In this document: piece after piece, positions 28,701 through 36,162 of the stretch
Numbering within the stretch: position 1 is the stretch's first letter
How the letters are laid out: each line of letters opens with the position of its first letter
Source: Fidelibacterota bacterium
GTDB lineage: Bacteria; Pseudomonadota; Alphaproteobacteria; Rhodospirillales; Rhodospirillaceae
Length of the DNA stretch: 64,000 nucleotides
Assembly (NCBI GenBank): GCA_947472795.1
Contig: CANJBL010000003.1
Span: forward strand, 62,001 to 126,000
Direction: 5' to 3'
Position numbers and translations under genes: made by a program
Notes under the pieces: model-generated
What the model saw: the letters and a program-made list of their open reading frames with translations, nothing else
What the model was told of the DNA's origin: nothing
Databases searched by the model: none

Positions 28701-30340
28701 TTGGTGACCTGGCTGAAGTTCTGCCGGAAGAAATGATGCAAGCCGCGATAGTTGTCGGACAGTACGGCCAAGGGCGCGTCGTCACCCATGGAGCCGATGG
28801 CTTCCTTGGCGTCCAACGCCATAGGATGCAGGATCAACTCCATGTCTTCTAAGGTCTGGCCGAAAGAGGCCTGACGGCGGAGGAGATCTTCCTTGCCGAA
28901 GGCGGGCTTGGCCGACTTGACGGGCTTGGTGAGGGAATCAAGATGCGTGGTGTTCTTGATCCACTGGCCGAAGGGCTGCTTGGCCGCGAGATTGTCTTTT
29001 AGTTCGCGGTCGTGGAAGAATTTGCCTTCCTTCAGGTCGACGCCGATCATTTGCCCCGGCCCAACGCGGCCCTTCTCGATGACGTTCGCATTGTCGATGC
29101 GCACCATGCCGGTCTCGGAGCCGACGATGAGTAGGCCGTCTTTCGTCAGAGTATAGCGCATGGGACGCAAACCGTTGCGATCCATGTAGCCGATGATCCA
29201 GCGGCCGTCGGTGGCGCACATGGCGCCTGGACCGTCCCAGGGTTCCATGACGGCGTTGCAGTAGCCGAAGAGGTCGCGGTGCGCATCGGGCATGACCGCG
29301 TTCTGACTGATGCTCTCGGGCACCAGCATGCAGCGGGTCATAGGCGCCGAGCGGCCCGCGCGGCACAGAAGCTCGAACACGTTGTCGAGCACGGCAGAGT
29401 CGGACCCATGGGGCTGGATGATGGGCTTGATCTCTTCGATGGCCGAACCGAACCCCGGGTGGTCGAGCAGGCACTCGTGCGCCTTCATCCAGTTGACGTT
29501 GCCTTGCAGCGTATTGATTTCGCCGTTGTGCGCGAGCATGCGGAAGGGCTGCGCCAGATGCCAGGTCGGGAACGTGTTGGTGGAATAGCGCTGGTGATAG
29601 ATCGCAAAGGACGAAACGAAGCGTGTGTCGGTCAAGTCCGGATAGAAGGCCGTGAGCTGCTCGGCCAGGAACATGCCCTTATAGATCACCGAACGGCAGG
29701 ACAAAGAGCAGATGTAAAAGTCGCGGATATGCTCTTCCTGCACGCGCTTCTCGATGCGCCGGCGCACGACGTAAAGGTCGCGCTCCAGCGCGTCGCTGGA
29801 AAGGCCGCGCCGGTTGGCGATCATGATCTGTTCAATCTCGGGCCGGGTAGCGTTGGCCTTCTCGCCGATGATGGAGATGTCCACGGGCACCTGGCGCCAG
29901 CCGTAGATGTAGTAACCGGCAGCGAGGATCTCGCTCTCCACGATGGTGCGGCAGGTTTCCTGGGCATGGAAGTTGGACTTCGGCAGGAAGACCATGCCGA
30001 CGCACAACGTCTCATGCTCGGAGATGGTGTGGCCCGAGCGCGTCACATGCTCGCGGAAAAAATCCTGCGGGATTTCGAGATGGATGCCGGCGCCGTCGCC
30101 GGTTTTGCCGTCAGCATCGACCGCGCCGCGATGATAGAGCACGGAGAGGGCTTCAATGCCGGCGGTGACCACTTCACGGCGCGGCTTGCCGTCGATGGAG
30201 ACGACCATGCCCACACCGCAAGCATCATGCTCCTGCGACGGATCGTAGGCGTGCGCCGCCGTCAGCTTCAGGGCGTTGGCGCGGTAATTGGCGACGAACT
30301 GCTCGCCACTCTCGGTGCGGATGTCGTTGTGATCGGTCAT
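25778..30340 (-). CDS. gltB: Glutamate synthase large subunit
   Basis: 1520 residues; transfers glutamine amide nitrogen to 2-oxoglutarate. The N-terminal amidotransferase begins with a short propeptide and the nucleophile in HDACGVGMVV. NAGRSAPMTR-like and RYSTNTFPTW regions of the class II domain are present. The FMN/synthase core has GEGGQLPGFKV and SGHSGGTGASP, the [3Fe-4S] ligands lie in VRQCHSNTCPVGVCTQ, and the C-terminal GXGXG beta-helix is intact. ATG 30340 gives MTDHNDIRTESG; an in-frame TTG (30352) is ignored. It follows gltD on the same strand, separated by 41 bases that carry an 18-bp tandem duplication. Confidence 0.98.
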   Translation of the reverse strand: MTDHNDIRTESGEQFVANYRANALKLTAAHAYDPSQEHDACGVGMVVSIDGKPRREVVTAGIEALSVLYHRGAVDADGKTGDGAGIHLEIPQDFFREHVTRSGHTISEHETLCVGMVFLPKSNFHAQETCRTIVESEILAAGYYIYGWRQVPVDISIIGEKANATRPEIEQIMIANRRGLSSDALERDLYVVRRRIEKRVQEEHIRDFYICSLSCRSVIYKGMFLAEQLTAFYPDLTDTRFVSSFAIYHQRYSTNTFPTWHLAQPFRMLAHNGEINTLQGNVNWMKAHECLLDHPGFGSAIEEIKPIIQPHGSDSAVLDNVFELLCRAGRSAPMTRCMLVPESISQNAVMPDAHRDLFGYCNAVMEPWDGPGAMCATDGRWIIGYMDRNGLRPMRYTLTKDGLLIVGSETGMVRIDNANVIEKGRVGPGQMIGVDLKEGKFFHDRELKDNLAAKQPFGQWIKNTTHLDSLTKPVKSAKPAFGKEDLLRRQASFGQTLEDMELILHPMALDAKEAIGSMGDDAPLAVLSDNYRGLHHFFRQNFSQVTNPPIDSLRETRVMTLNTRLGNLGNILEEAPAQLELLQLSSPMLTSAQFAAMRKYMGDAAGDIDCTFNVDDGENALRAAIARVQAAAEEAVRAGKRHIVLTDEGMSEARAAIPMILAAGAVHTHLIRQKLRTFCSLNVRSGECLDVHYFAVLIGVGATSVNAYIAEEAIADRHRRGLFGDMTLEDCAKRYQKAIGDGLLKVMSKMGISVISSYRGGYNFEAVGLSRALAAEFFPGMPSRISGLGLSGIQKKVIEQHARAWRAGVVTLPVGGFYRYRAKSGEAHAHDGRLIHILQTAVEKDAYATYLKYSEGVRKLPPIHLRDLLDFRKAAKPIPAEQVESTTEIRKRLLTPGMSLGALSPEAHGTLNIAMNRIGAKSVSGEGGEIRARYKPTPNGDNANSAVKQIASGRFGVTAEYLNQCREIEIKVAQGAKPGEGGQLPGFKVTVEIATLRHATPGVMLISPPPHHDIYSIEDLAQLIYDLKQINPRARVCVKLVARTGIGTIAAGVAKANADTILISGHSGGTGASPQTSIKFAGLPWEMGLTEVHQVLTLNRLRHRVVLRTDGGLKTGRDIVMAAMMGAEEFNIGTASLVAMGCIMVRQCHSNTCPVGVCTQNPDLRARFTGTPEKVVNLFSFIAEEVRDILASLGFKSLKDVIGRTDLLQQVSRGAAHLDDLDLNPLMVQPDSGGLPTHNTVKGRNEVPETLDAQMILDARPLLEEGEKMQLTYNVRNVDRAIGTKLSHMIVTKYGMEGLQPGHITVRLRGSCGQSLGAFAVRGLKLEVWGDSNDYVGKGLSGGSIVIRPTTSSTYLWKNNTIIGNTVLYGATSGRLFAAGQAGERFCVRNSGAVTVIEGCGSNGCEYMTGGTAVILGTVGANFGAGMTGGMAFVYDAENLFEHRVNRDNVIFQRIEVGHYETELRNLVMEHHRETSSPWAEQLLVNWDREVRNFWQVVPKEMLSRLEIPVTRDVAAKLKA

Positions 30341-30353
30341 GTTCGTTCTCAAC

Positions 30354-30389
30354 GTCTTTATTTCTAGGAGGGTCTTTATTTCTAGGAGG
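30354..30389. repeat. 18-bp perfect tandem duplication between gltD and gltB
   Basis: GTCTTTATTTCTAGGAGG occurs twice back to back (30354-30371 and 30372-30389, plus strand). The second copy contains the gltD stop codon, so the duplication copied the last bases of gltD and its stop. The minus strand reads CCTCCTAG in both copies. Confidence 0.95.
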
Positions 30390-31890
30390 CTTTGCGCAAA
30401 ATGCGCGCGTCATCTTTGGCGCCCTGGTCATTTGATCCTTGGGCAGTAGCGACGGCTTGGATATAGGTGTGGATGCTGGCGGCGGCGTCGCGGCCGTCGC
30501 GGATGGCCCAGACCACCAGCGAAGCACCGCGCACGATATCGCCAGCAGCGAAGACACCGTCCATCGTCGTCATGAGATTCTTGAAGTCGGTCTTGATCGT
30601 GCCCCAGCGTGTGACACCCAGCGCCGGTTCGCCGAACATCACCGGCAAGTCTTCGGGATCGAACCCGAGCGCCTCGATGACGAGATCGGCGGGGATCACA
30701 AACTGCGAGCCTTCGATCTCTTCGGGCTTGGCGCGGCCCGAGGCATCGGGCGTGCCGAGGCGCATGCGCAGGGCGCGCACACCGGTGGCCTTGTTATCGC
30801 CATCGTGCAGCACGGCTTCGGGGGCCGACATCCAGACGAACTCGACACCTTCCTCGATGGCGTTAGACACTTCGCGCTGCGAGCCCGGCATGTTCTCGCG
30901 GTCGCGGCGGTAGAGACACTTCACCGACTTGGCACCTTGGCGGATGGCCGTGCGCACGCAATCCATGGCGGTATCGCCGCCGCCGATGACGACGACGTTT
31001 TTGCCGGCGGCATTCAATGAACCGTTCTCGAACTCCGGCACGCGGTCGCCCAGGTCCTTGCGGTTGGAGGCGGTCAGATAACTCATGGCCGGGAAGACGC
31101 CATTGGCGCCAACGCCGGGGCAGGCAAGCGCGCGCGCTTTATAAACGCCGGTAGCGATGAGCACGGCGCTGTGACGACGGCGCAGATCGGTAAAGCTTAT
31201 GGTTTTGCCGACGTCCACATTGCGGTGGATCTTGATGCCGGACTGCTCCAGCAGTTTCACGCGGCGTTCCACCACGCTCTTCTCAAGCTTGAAGTTGGGG
31301 ATGCCGTAAATCATGAGGCCGCCCGCGCGGTCGTAACGATCATAGATCTCCACCTGATAGCCGAGCTTGCGCAGCTCTTCGGCAGCGGCCATGCCGCCGG
31401 GGCCGGCACCAATGATGCCGACGGATTCGCCGCGCTCTTCCACGGGCACGACGGGCTTCACCCACCCGCGTTCCCAGGCCGTATCGGTGATGTACTTCTC
31501 CACCGCGCCGATGGTGACGCTGCCGTGCTTGGATTGCTCCAGCACGCAGGAGCCTTCGCACAGACGATCCTGCGGGCAGATGCGGCCGCAGACTTCAGGC
31601 ATGTTGTTGGTGGCCGAAGAGACGGCGTAGGCCTCTTCGAGGCGACCTTCGGCAACCAGTTTCAGCCAGTCGGGGATGTTGTTCTGCACGGGGCAATGCA
31701 CCTGGCAGAACGGAATGCCGCATTGTTCGCAGCGCGACGCCTGGTCGCCGGCCTCGGCGTCGGGCCATGCTTCATAAATCTCGTTGAAGTCCTTGCGGCG
31801 CGCAGCGGCCTTTCGCTTGGCCGGCATAGCCGGCGCGATGCGCAGGAACTGCAGCATGTTCCGTGATTCGGGTTTTTTCGATTCACTCAT
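30382..31890 (-). CDS. gltD: Glutamate synthase small subunit
   Basis: 502 residues; the FAD/NADPH subunit that feeds electrons to GltB through two [4Fe-4S] clusters. Cluster cysteines sit in CEQCGIPFCQVHCPVQNN and ICPQDRLCEGSC. Two dinucleotide-binding loops are clear (GIIGAGPGGMAAAEELR for FAD, VVIGGGDTAMDCVRTAIR for NADPH), and the C-terminal GVFAAGDIVRGASLVVWAI is typical. ATG 31890 is preceded by GAGGAG. It is first in the operon with gltB. Confidence 0.98.
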   Translation of the reverse strand: MSESKKPESRNMLQFLRIAPAMPAKRKAAARRKDFNEIYEAWPDAEAGDQASRCEQCGIPFCQVHCPVQNNIPDWLKLVAEGRLEEAYAVSSATNNMPEVCGRICPQDRLCEGSCVLEQSKHGSVTIGAVEKYITDTAWERGWVKPVVPVEERGESVGIIGAGPGGMAAAEELRKLGYQVEIYDRYDRAGGLMIYGIPNFKLEKSVVERRVKLLEQSGIKIHRNVDVGKTISFTDLRRRHSAVLIATGVYKARALACPGVGANGVFPAMSYLTASNRKDLGDRVPEFENGSLNAAGKNVVVIGGGDTAMDCVRTAIRQGAKSVKCLYRRDRENMPGSQREVSNAIEEGVEFVWMSAPEAVLHDGDNKATGVRALRMRLGTPDASGRAKPEEIEGSQFVIPADLVIEALGFDPEDLPVMFGEPALGVTRWGTIKTDFKNLMTTMDGVFAAGDIVRGASLVVWAIRDGRDAAASIHTYIQAVATAQGSNDQGAKDDARILRKAS

Positions 31891-32161
31891 GGCGCGGACT
31901 CCTCGAAATGCCTCGCCGGGGGCGGTAGCCCGCACCTTATCGGCCAGGGGAGCAGTAAACCAACAGATTCGCCCAAATAAGTCAACACTATTGACATATT
32001 ATTCCGGTGAATATGCCGAGCGCCCATGTCCGGCGCAAAAATGTATAGAATCGCAGATAATATAGTAATCATATGATTACTATATAGCGACGATCGAGCG
32101 CTTTAGCCCGACGACTCGTAGTGTTATAAAGTGCGGCGGGTACAAGGGGTGGGCGAGTCGG
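31891..32161. promoter_or_regulatory. Divergent AT-rich promoter region between gltD and uppP-like gene
   Basis: Contains no gene. It is markedly AT-rich between 31975 and 32090. Visible elements are GTCAA-CACTA-TTGAC (31981-31995), an embedded TTGACA at 31991-31996 without a clean -10, and the 26-bp palindrome at 32060-32085. Nitrogen control of gltBD from here is plausible but no NtrC or sigma-54 consensus was recognised. Confidence 0.5.
32060..32085. repeat. Perfect 26-bp AT-rich palindrome
   Basis: Arms of 13 bases meet at 32072/32073 with the core AATCATATGATT. It lies about 75 bp upstream of the GTG start of the uppP-like gene and about 170 bp upstream of gltD on the other strand. A dimeric regulator site is the simplest reading. 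Confidence 0.85.
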
Positions 32162-32971
32162 GTGCCATTTACGCAATTAATTGTGCTTGCTGTCCTGCAG
32201 GCTGTTACAGAAATCTTCCCCATTGGCGCCACTGGGCATATCGCCCTGATTTCACAGATTCTGGACTGGCAGGACCCCGGCGAGGGTTTTCGGATTCTCG
32301 TGAGAGCGGGTCTGCTCCTGGCCGTGCTGGCCTACTTCTGGAGCGATCTCTTCGACATGATCGCGGGCGTGGCCCGCGCGGCCAAAGGCAAGCGCGACCC
32401 CGGCGCACGGCTCGCTCTGCAACTCGCCATCGCCGCGATCCCTATTCTAGGACTCGGCTTTGCCTTCGAGCACTATGTGGCGGGCGCGTGGGAAACGCCG
32501 CACGTCATGGGCTGGATGCTTGCCGGCGGTGCGCTGCTGTTGCTGTTCTTCGACCGCATGAGCATGACCGTGAAGCGCATCGAACATGCAACGTTTGTCG
32601 ATGCTTTCGCGGTGGGTTTGGGACAGGTCGTAGGCCTGATCCCTGGTGCGGGTGCTGCGGCATTCAGCATCATCTTCGCGCGTCTCCTGGGCTATGAGCG
32701 TGCCGATGCCGCGCGCTTTTCCTTTCTGCTTTTCGTTCCGGTGGCGGCAACGGTGATCGGGCGCGACACTTATATGTTCGTCGAAGCCGGCCAAGGCCAG
32801 TTCCTGCGCAGCGATGTTGTTGGCGGCGGCATCAGTTTCTTCGCAGGAATTTTTGCGCTGGCCATCATGATGGCGTGGCTGCGCCGTTCCAGCTTCACGC
32901 CCTTTGTCGTCTATCGCCTGCTGCTGGGGATTGCGGTGCTGGGCCTCGCCTACGCGTTTGTCGATCTGTAA
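32162..32971 (+). CDS. UppP/BacA-family membrane protein lacking catalytic Arg and Ser
   Basis: 269 residues starting with GTG 32162 and about eight membrane segments in the UppP pattern. The first family motif is partly kept: Q13-xxx-E17 and His26 in QAVTEIFPIGATGHIAL, although the usual Ser-Ser is Gly-Ala. The second motif, PGxSRSGxT in active phosphatases, reads IPGAGAAAFS (160-169), so Ser, Arg and Thr are replaced. DAARFSFLLFVPVAAT after it is strongly UppP-like. UppP normally recycles undecaprenyl pyrophosphate at the inner membrane; this copy is probably inactive in that reaction or uses another substrate. Confidence 0.85.
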   Translation: MPFTQLIVLAVLQAVTEIFPIGATGHIALISQILDWQDPGEGFRILVRAGLLLAVLAYFWSDLFDMIAGVARAAKGKRDPGARLALQLAIAAIPILGLGFAFEHYVAGAWETPHVMGWMLAGGALLLLFFDRMSMTVKRIEHATFVDAFAVGLGQVVGLIPGAGAAAFSIIFARLLGYERADAARFSFLLFVPVAATVIGRDTYMFVEAGQGQFLRSDVVGGGISFFAGIFALAIMMAWLRRSSFTPFVVYRLLLGIAVLGLAYAFVDL

Positions 32972-33028
32972 CAAGAACTTATTTCAAGCGGCGTGCATTA
33001 TGACGCCGTCACTCATCCGGACATTCCC

Positions 33029-33607
33029 ATGCTGAGACGCCTTTACGACTGGACGCTCAATCTTGCCGCGCGGCCCAACGCCTTGGGTGCGCTGGCGGTG
33101 ATCTCGTTCGCCGAGAGTTCTTTCTTTCCCGTGCCGCCCGACGCGCTGATGATCCCCATGGTGCTGGCGCGGCGCGAACGTGCGTGGCTTATCGCGAGTG
33201 TGTGCACCGTTGCCTCGGTGTTGGGCGCGCTGCTGGGGTATGCGATTGGTTACTTCCTGTTCGCCACGCTGGGCCAATGGGTGATCGAGGTTTACGGCCT
33301 GCAAGCCAAGGCCGCCGAGTTTCAGGCTTTCTATGACCAATGGGGTCTGTGGGTCATCCTGCTGAAGGGCCTGACGCCCATCCCTTTCAAACTGGTGACG
33401 ATCACCAGCGGAGCGGCGCACTACAACATCCTGGCCTTCATCGGCGCGTGCATCGTGACACGCGCGGCGCGCTTCTTCCTGGTGGCAGCATTGCTGCGCC
33501 AGTTTGGCCCGCCGATCCGGGCTTTCATTGAAAAGCGGCTGACGCTGGTATTCTTAGTGTTCTTGATTGCGCTGATTGGCGGCTTCGCCGCCATCAAATA
33601 TCTCTAG
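33029..33607 (+). CDS. VTT/DedA-like (YqaA-type) membrane protein
   Basis: 192 residues from ATG 33029, starting MLRRLYDWTLNLAARPNA. Family hallmarks: ISFAESSFFPVPPDALMIPM with the membrane re-entrant ESSFFPVPPD, GALLGYAIGYFL, and the second re-entrant GLTPIPFKLVTITSGAA followed by ARFFLVAALLRQFG. These proteins move or handle lipids such as undecaprenyl phosphate or phospholipids. The position next to the UppP-like gene (57 bases) makes a shared role in polyprenyl-lipid handling attractive, but this is inference. Confidence 0.88.
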   Translation: MLRRLYDWTLNLAARPNALGALAVISFAESSFFPVPPDALMIPMVLARRERAWLIASVCTVASVLGALLGYAIGYFLFATLGQWVIEVYGLQAKAAEFQAFYDQWGLWVILLKGLTPIPFKLVTITSGAAHYNILAFIGACIVTRAARFFLVAALLRQFGPPIRAFIEKRLTLVFLVFLIALIGGFAAIKYL

Positions 33608-33635
33608 CGGCTTTGCCGCTATCAAATACTTTTAG

Positions 33636-34616
33636 TTATCTGGCCTGAAGCCGCAGCTTCTTGGTCTGCTGCACTGGGCGGTAGCGCTTCAGGTACGTGG
33701 GCACCACCACTTCCACCGTCGTCGGCGTGATGCCGAACACCGCGAGGCCCGGCTTCTTGCCCGAGGGCAGATTGCCCAGCTTCAGCAGCTTCACCTGATC
33801 GGGTGTCAGCAGCGGGGTGGGCAGGAGCTGGAGGAAGAACGCGGCAAACTCAGCGATGATATACGGCACGCCGAGGACCAGACGGTTGCGCTGTGTTTCG
33901 CGGTTCACCAGCGCGACGATCTCGCGCATGGCGTAGGCGCGGGGGCCTGCGAGTTCGTAGGTTTTGCCCGCGTGGCCATCGCCCGCCAGCGCTTGCGCCA
34001 TGGCTTCCACCACATCGCCCACATAGACCGGCTGGAACTTGGCGCCGCTGGCCGTGGCATCATGCGGGTTGGTGTCTGTGAAGAGCACGATGAAGGGCAG
34101 CAGTTGCGCCATGCGGCCGAAGCGGTTGAAGAAACCGTCCTCGGTGCCGAAAACGACGCAAGGGCGGAAGATGGTGGCCTTCGGGAAGGCTGCGCGCACG
34201 GTCTCTTCGCCGGCGGCCTTGCTCTGCGCATACGCCGAAGGCGAGTCCGCGTCGGCACCCATAGCCGAGACATGGAGGAGGCGTTCGACGCCGGCAGCCG
34301 TGGCGGCCTTAGCCACGGTTTCGGCGCCCGTGACATGCATGGCATCGAAGCCGCGCGGGGCGCGGTCATACATGACGCCCACCAGGTTCACGACCGCATC
34401 GGAGTCCTTCAGGGCGGCGGCGACGCTGGCCGGATCGGAGATGGTGCAGGGCACGAGGGTGATCTGGCCGACGTTGCCGGCAGGCTTCAGGAAAGCGGCG
34501 GCCTGGGTATCGCGGACCGCGACACGGATGCGCCAGCCTTGGGCAGCCAGGTGGCGCACCAGATAGCGCCCGATGAAGCCCGATCCGCCGAAAATCGTCA
34601 CCAGTTTCTGCGTCAT
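33636..34616 (-). CDS. NDUFA9-like NAD(P)-binding protein (complex I-associated type)
   Basis: 326 residues, atypical extended SDR: cofactor loop TIFGGSGFIGRYLVRHLA, DAVVNLVGVMYDRAPRGFDAMHV, VERLLHVSAMGADADSPSAYAQSKAAGE (Tyr-x3-Lys) and FRPCVVFGTEDGFFNRF. The pattern matches the complex I NDUFA9 homologues of alphaproteobacteria. ATG 34616 is well defined. It is a stand-alone gene convergent with the VTT gene. A role in complex I stability or ubiquinone supply is known for relatives, not shown here. Confidence 0.85.
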   Translation of the reverse strand: MTQKLVTIFGGSGFIGRYLVRHLAAQGWRIRVAVRDTQAAAFLKPAGNVGQITLVPCTISDPASVAAALKDSDAVVNLVGVMYDRAPRGFDAMHVTGAETVAKAATAAGVERLLHVSAMGADADSPSAYAQSKAAGEETVRAAFPKATIFRPCVVFGTEDGFFNRFGRMAQLLPFIVLFTDTNPHDATASGAKFQPVYVGDVVEAMAQALAGDGHAGKTYELAGPRAYAMREIVALVNRETQRNRLVLGVPYIIAEFAAFFLQLLPTPLLTPDQVKLLKLGNLPSGKKPGLAVFGITPTTVEVVVPTYLKRYRPVQQTKKLRLQAR

Positions 34617-34782
34617 GGTCGGTCCGTTTGGCCTAGAGGTCTTGAGAATTTCCCACCCCCTTCAGTCGCACAAAAAGACCGGGCCTTGCAACATGGGGTT
34701 GGTGCGGGCGTAAGGGGGCCCTCGCCTTGAAAAGACAAGGGGATTCCGGGGGAAGGCGGAGTGCGGGCAGGGCGGGCTCGCA

Positions 34783-34809
34783 TTGACAACGGGGGTGGGG
34801 CGCTGTATC
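34783..34809 (+). promoter_or_regulatory. Probable promoter of tRNA-Leu
   Basis: TTGACA (34783-34788) is followed, 15 bases later, by TGTATC (34804-34809), ending 49 bases before the tRNA. The -35 is a perfect consensus match, the -10 is weak and the spacer slightly short. Confidence 0.5.
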
Positions 34810-34858
34810 CGTCTCGCCCTGTTCTGGGAGCCCTGTTTTCTGAAGGGTCCCTCGGGGC

Positions 34859-34945
<87 letters not shown>

Positions 34946-34990
34946 CTCCCTAATGTCGGCCGTTGTTGGCTTTAGGTTTTTTCGCCAAAT

Positions 34991-35029
34991 TTGTCGCACC
35001 CAGTTTCCAAACATTGGAAAGTGCGACAA
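34991..35029. repeat. Compound hairpin with TGTCGCAC arms
   Basis: TTGTCGCAC (34991-34999) pairs with GTGCGACAA (35021-35029), and inside it TTTCCAA pairs with TTGGAAA around ACA. It lies between the two copies of the tRNA-Leu end. Confidence 0.8.
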
Positions 35030-35057
35030 TCCACTAGGCGACAGCGACGCATTGAGT

Positions 35058-35114
35058 GGTGCGACATCCAACGGAAATCCGGCAGTAATCTCCGAGATTG
35101 TGATTTGTCGCACC
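35058..35114. repeat. Second inverted pair of the same motif
   Basis: GGTGCGACA (35058-35066) and TGTCGCACC (35106-35114) are exact reverse complements 39 bases apart, repeating the motif of the preceding hairpin. Confidence 0.75.
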
Positions 35115-35211
35115 GGCGGCTAAGCCATTGGCGTTCCAGTTTTGTGGCACGCCTTTCCTGGGCACCAACGCTCGCTAAGCAATTGAAATTCAAAAAACGT
35201 GTGAGTCTGGT

Positions 35212-35231
35212 GAGACAAAACGAATTGTCTC
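35212..35231. repeat. Hairpin repeat, copy 1 (GAGACAA/TTGTCTC)
   Basis: GAGACAA (35212-35218) and TTGTCTC (35225-35231) flank a 6-base loop. A nearly identical sequence lies at 40400-40423 after the HWE kinase gene, so this may be a dispersed intergenic repeat. The region 35168-35326 otherwise holds no gene. Confidence 0.65.
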
Positions 35232-35326
35232 CCCGACTGGAAGTGTTTGGATTTTAACGAAGGCGGTGTCCAGTCAGGCGGAGACATGCAGGCTCGTTAC
35301 CCGCACGAGCTCCGTTTTTGCACGCG

Positions 35327-35803
35327 CTATTTCTTGATCTCGATATAGAGCGAACGAAATGCCTTATTGATGATCATCGTTGGAGTGCGTGAGTCTTTCG
35401 GATGCCAGACCACTGTACCCGGCGGATGTTTACCAGAGACTACACTGCCATCCAGTGCAATGGCGCTTTCAGGCCCACGTTCACCGGCATTGGGTCGCGG
35501 CCCGGGAGTAGCGGGCGCGCCGGCGGGGCGGGGCACGGTGTAATCGCCTTCATCCACCCACACAATGATTTGATCATATTGTCGGCGCTTGCCACCGTCG
35601 CGCATGAAGCCTTGTGGATAAGACGCGAGACTGACGCGCACCTTGTCGTTCTCGATCATCACTTTGGTCGGTGCAGCACCTGCAACCTGCGTCTCCACTT
35701 CCATGGCCGCAGCAGCTTGTACATGATTGCTGTAACTTAGCCCGGCGCAAAACCCACCTATAGCCGTTACAGACACGGCGATCAGAAGTTTGCTCTTGGT
35801 CAT
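35327..35803 (-). CDS. Small secreted protein, paralogue of the 58.8-kb protein
   Basis: 158 residues from ATG 35803 (AAGGAG upstream) with an N-terminal signal sequence (LLIAVSVTAIGGFCAGL). The mature part has a block ENDKVRVSLASYPQGFMRD, QYDQIIVWVDEGDYTVP and PPGTVVWHPKD, ending SLYIEIKK. The protein at 58835-59350 shows the same blocks in the same order (DNDVVKVNLAAFKKGFVRP, RRYDTMLIYVDPGRYTI, APGSVVFHRRE). The beta-strand pattern suggests a small cupin-like fold, but I do not recognise a named family. The start region is duplicated at 37247-37350. Confidence 0.75.
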   Translation of the reverse strand: MTKSKLLIAVSVTAIGGFCAGLSYSNHVQAAAAMEVETQVAGAAPTKVMIENDKVRVSLASYPQGFMRDGGKRRQYDQIIVWVDEGDYTVPRPAGAPATPGPRPNAGERGPESAIALDGSVVSGKHPPGTVVWHPKDSRTPTMIINKAFRSLYIEIKK

Positions 35804-35876
35804 CGAATTCGCTCCTTGTTGATCACAACGCGATGAATACGGTAACGCACGCTGCCAGCCACGCGGGCGCACCGGA
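35773..35876. repeat. 104-bp duplicated gene-start segment, copy 1
   Basis: Matches 37247-37350 over 104 bases without gaps and with 7 mismatches (about 93 percent). It contains the ribosome site, the ATG and the first ten codons of the 35327-35803 gene plus about 70 bases upstream. Confidence 0.92.
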
Positions 35877-35902
35877 TCGTTCAATGCTTAACTACACTTT
35901 GA

Positions 35903-36162
35903 TCATGCTGGGATTGAGATCCTTGAGTGATCCGAACCAGCTTGGCCGACAGCTACAGTAAGCTCGGTGCGCAAAATCTCGAGCACGCGCTCGACACCTT
36001 CCTGACCGAACGCGCCCAGGCCCCACAGATAGGGGCGACCAATGCCCACCGCGCGGTGGCCCCCATGGCCAACGCTTTGGTGATATCTATCCCCCGCCGG
36101 AAGCCACTGTCGATAAGGATGGATATCTTCTTGATCGGTCCTTGCTGCGGGTCACATCTCAT
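35903..36162 (-). pseudogene. Remnant of an FMN-dependent alpha-hydroxy-acid dehydrogenase
   Basis: The minus strand encodes [20 protein letters not shown] and MGATA, matching the FMN-binding C-terminal block of LldD-type dehydrogenases (usually DGGxRRGxDxxKALALGA). The match then continues in another frame as [17 protein letters not shown] and [14 protein letters not shown] to a stop at 35903. Removing one CG from the GCGCG run near 36051-36056 restores a single frame, so the lesion looks like a 2-bp slippage insertion. Only about the last 85 of some 380 codons remain; the 5' part is missing and abuts the 36159-37226 gene. Confidence 0.85.

Noticed and set aside
31991-32019. TTGACA as a plus-strand promoter for the uppP-like gene
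   Set aside because: The hexamer is perfect but no acceptable -10 sits 16-18 bases downstream.
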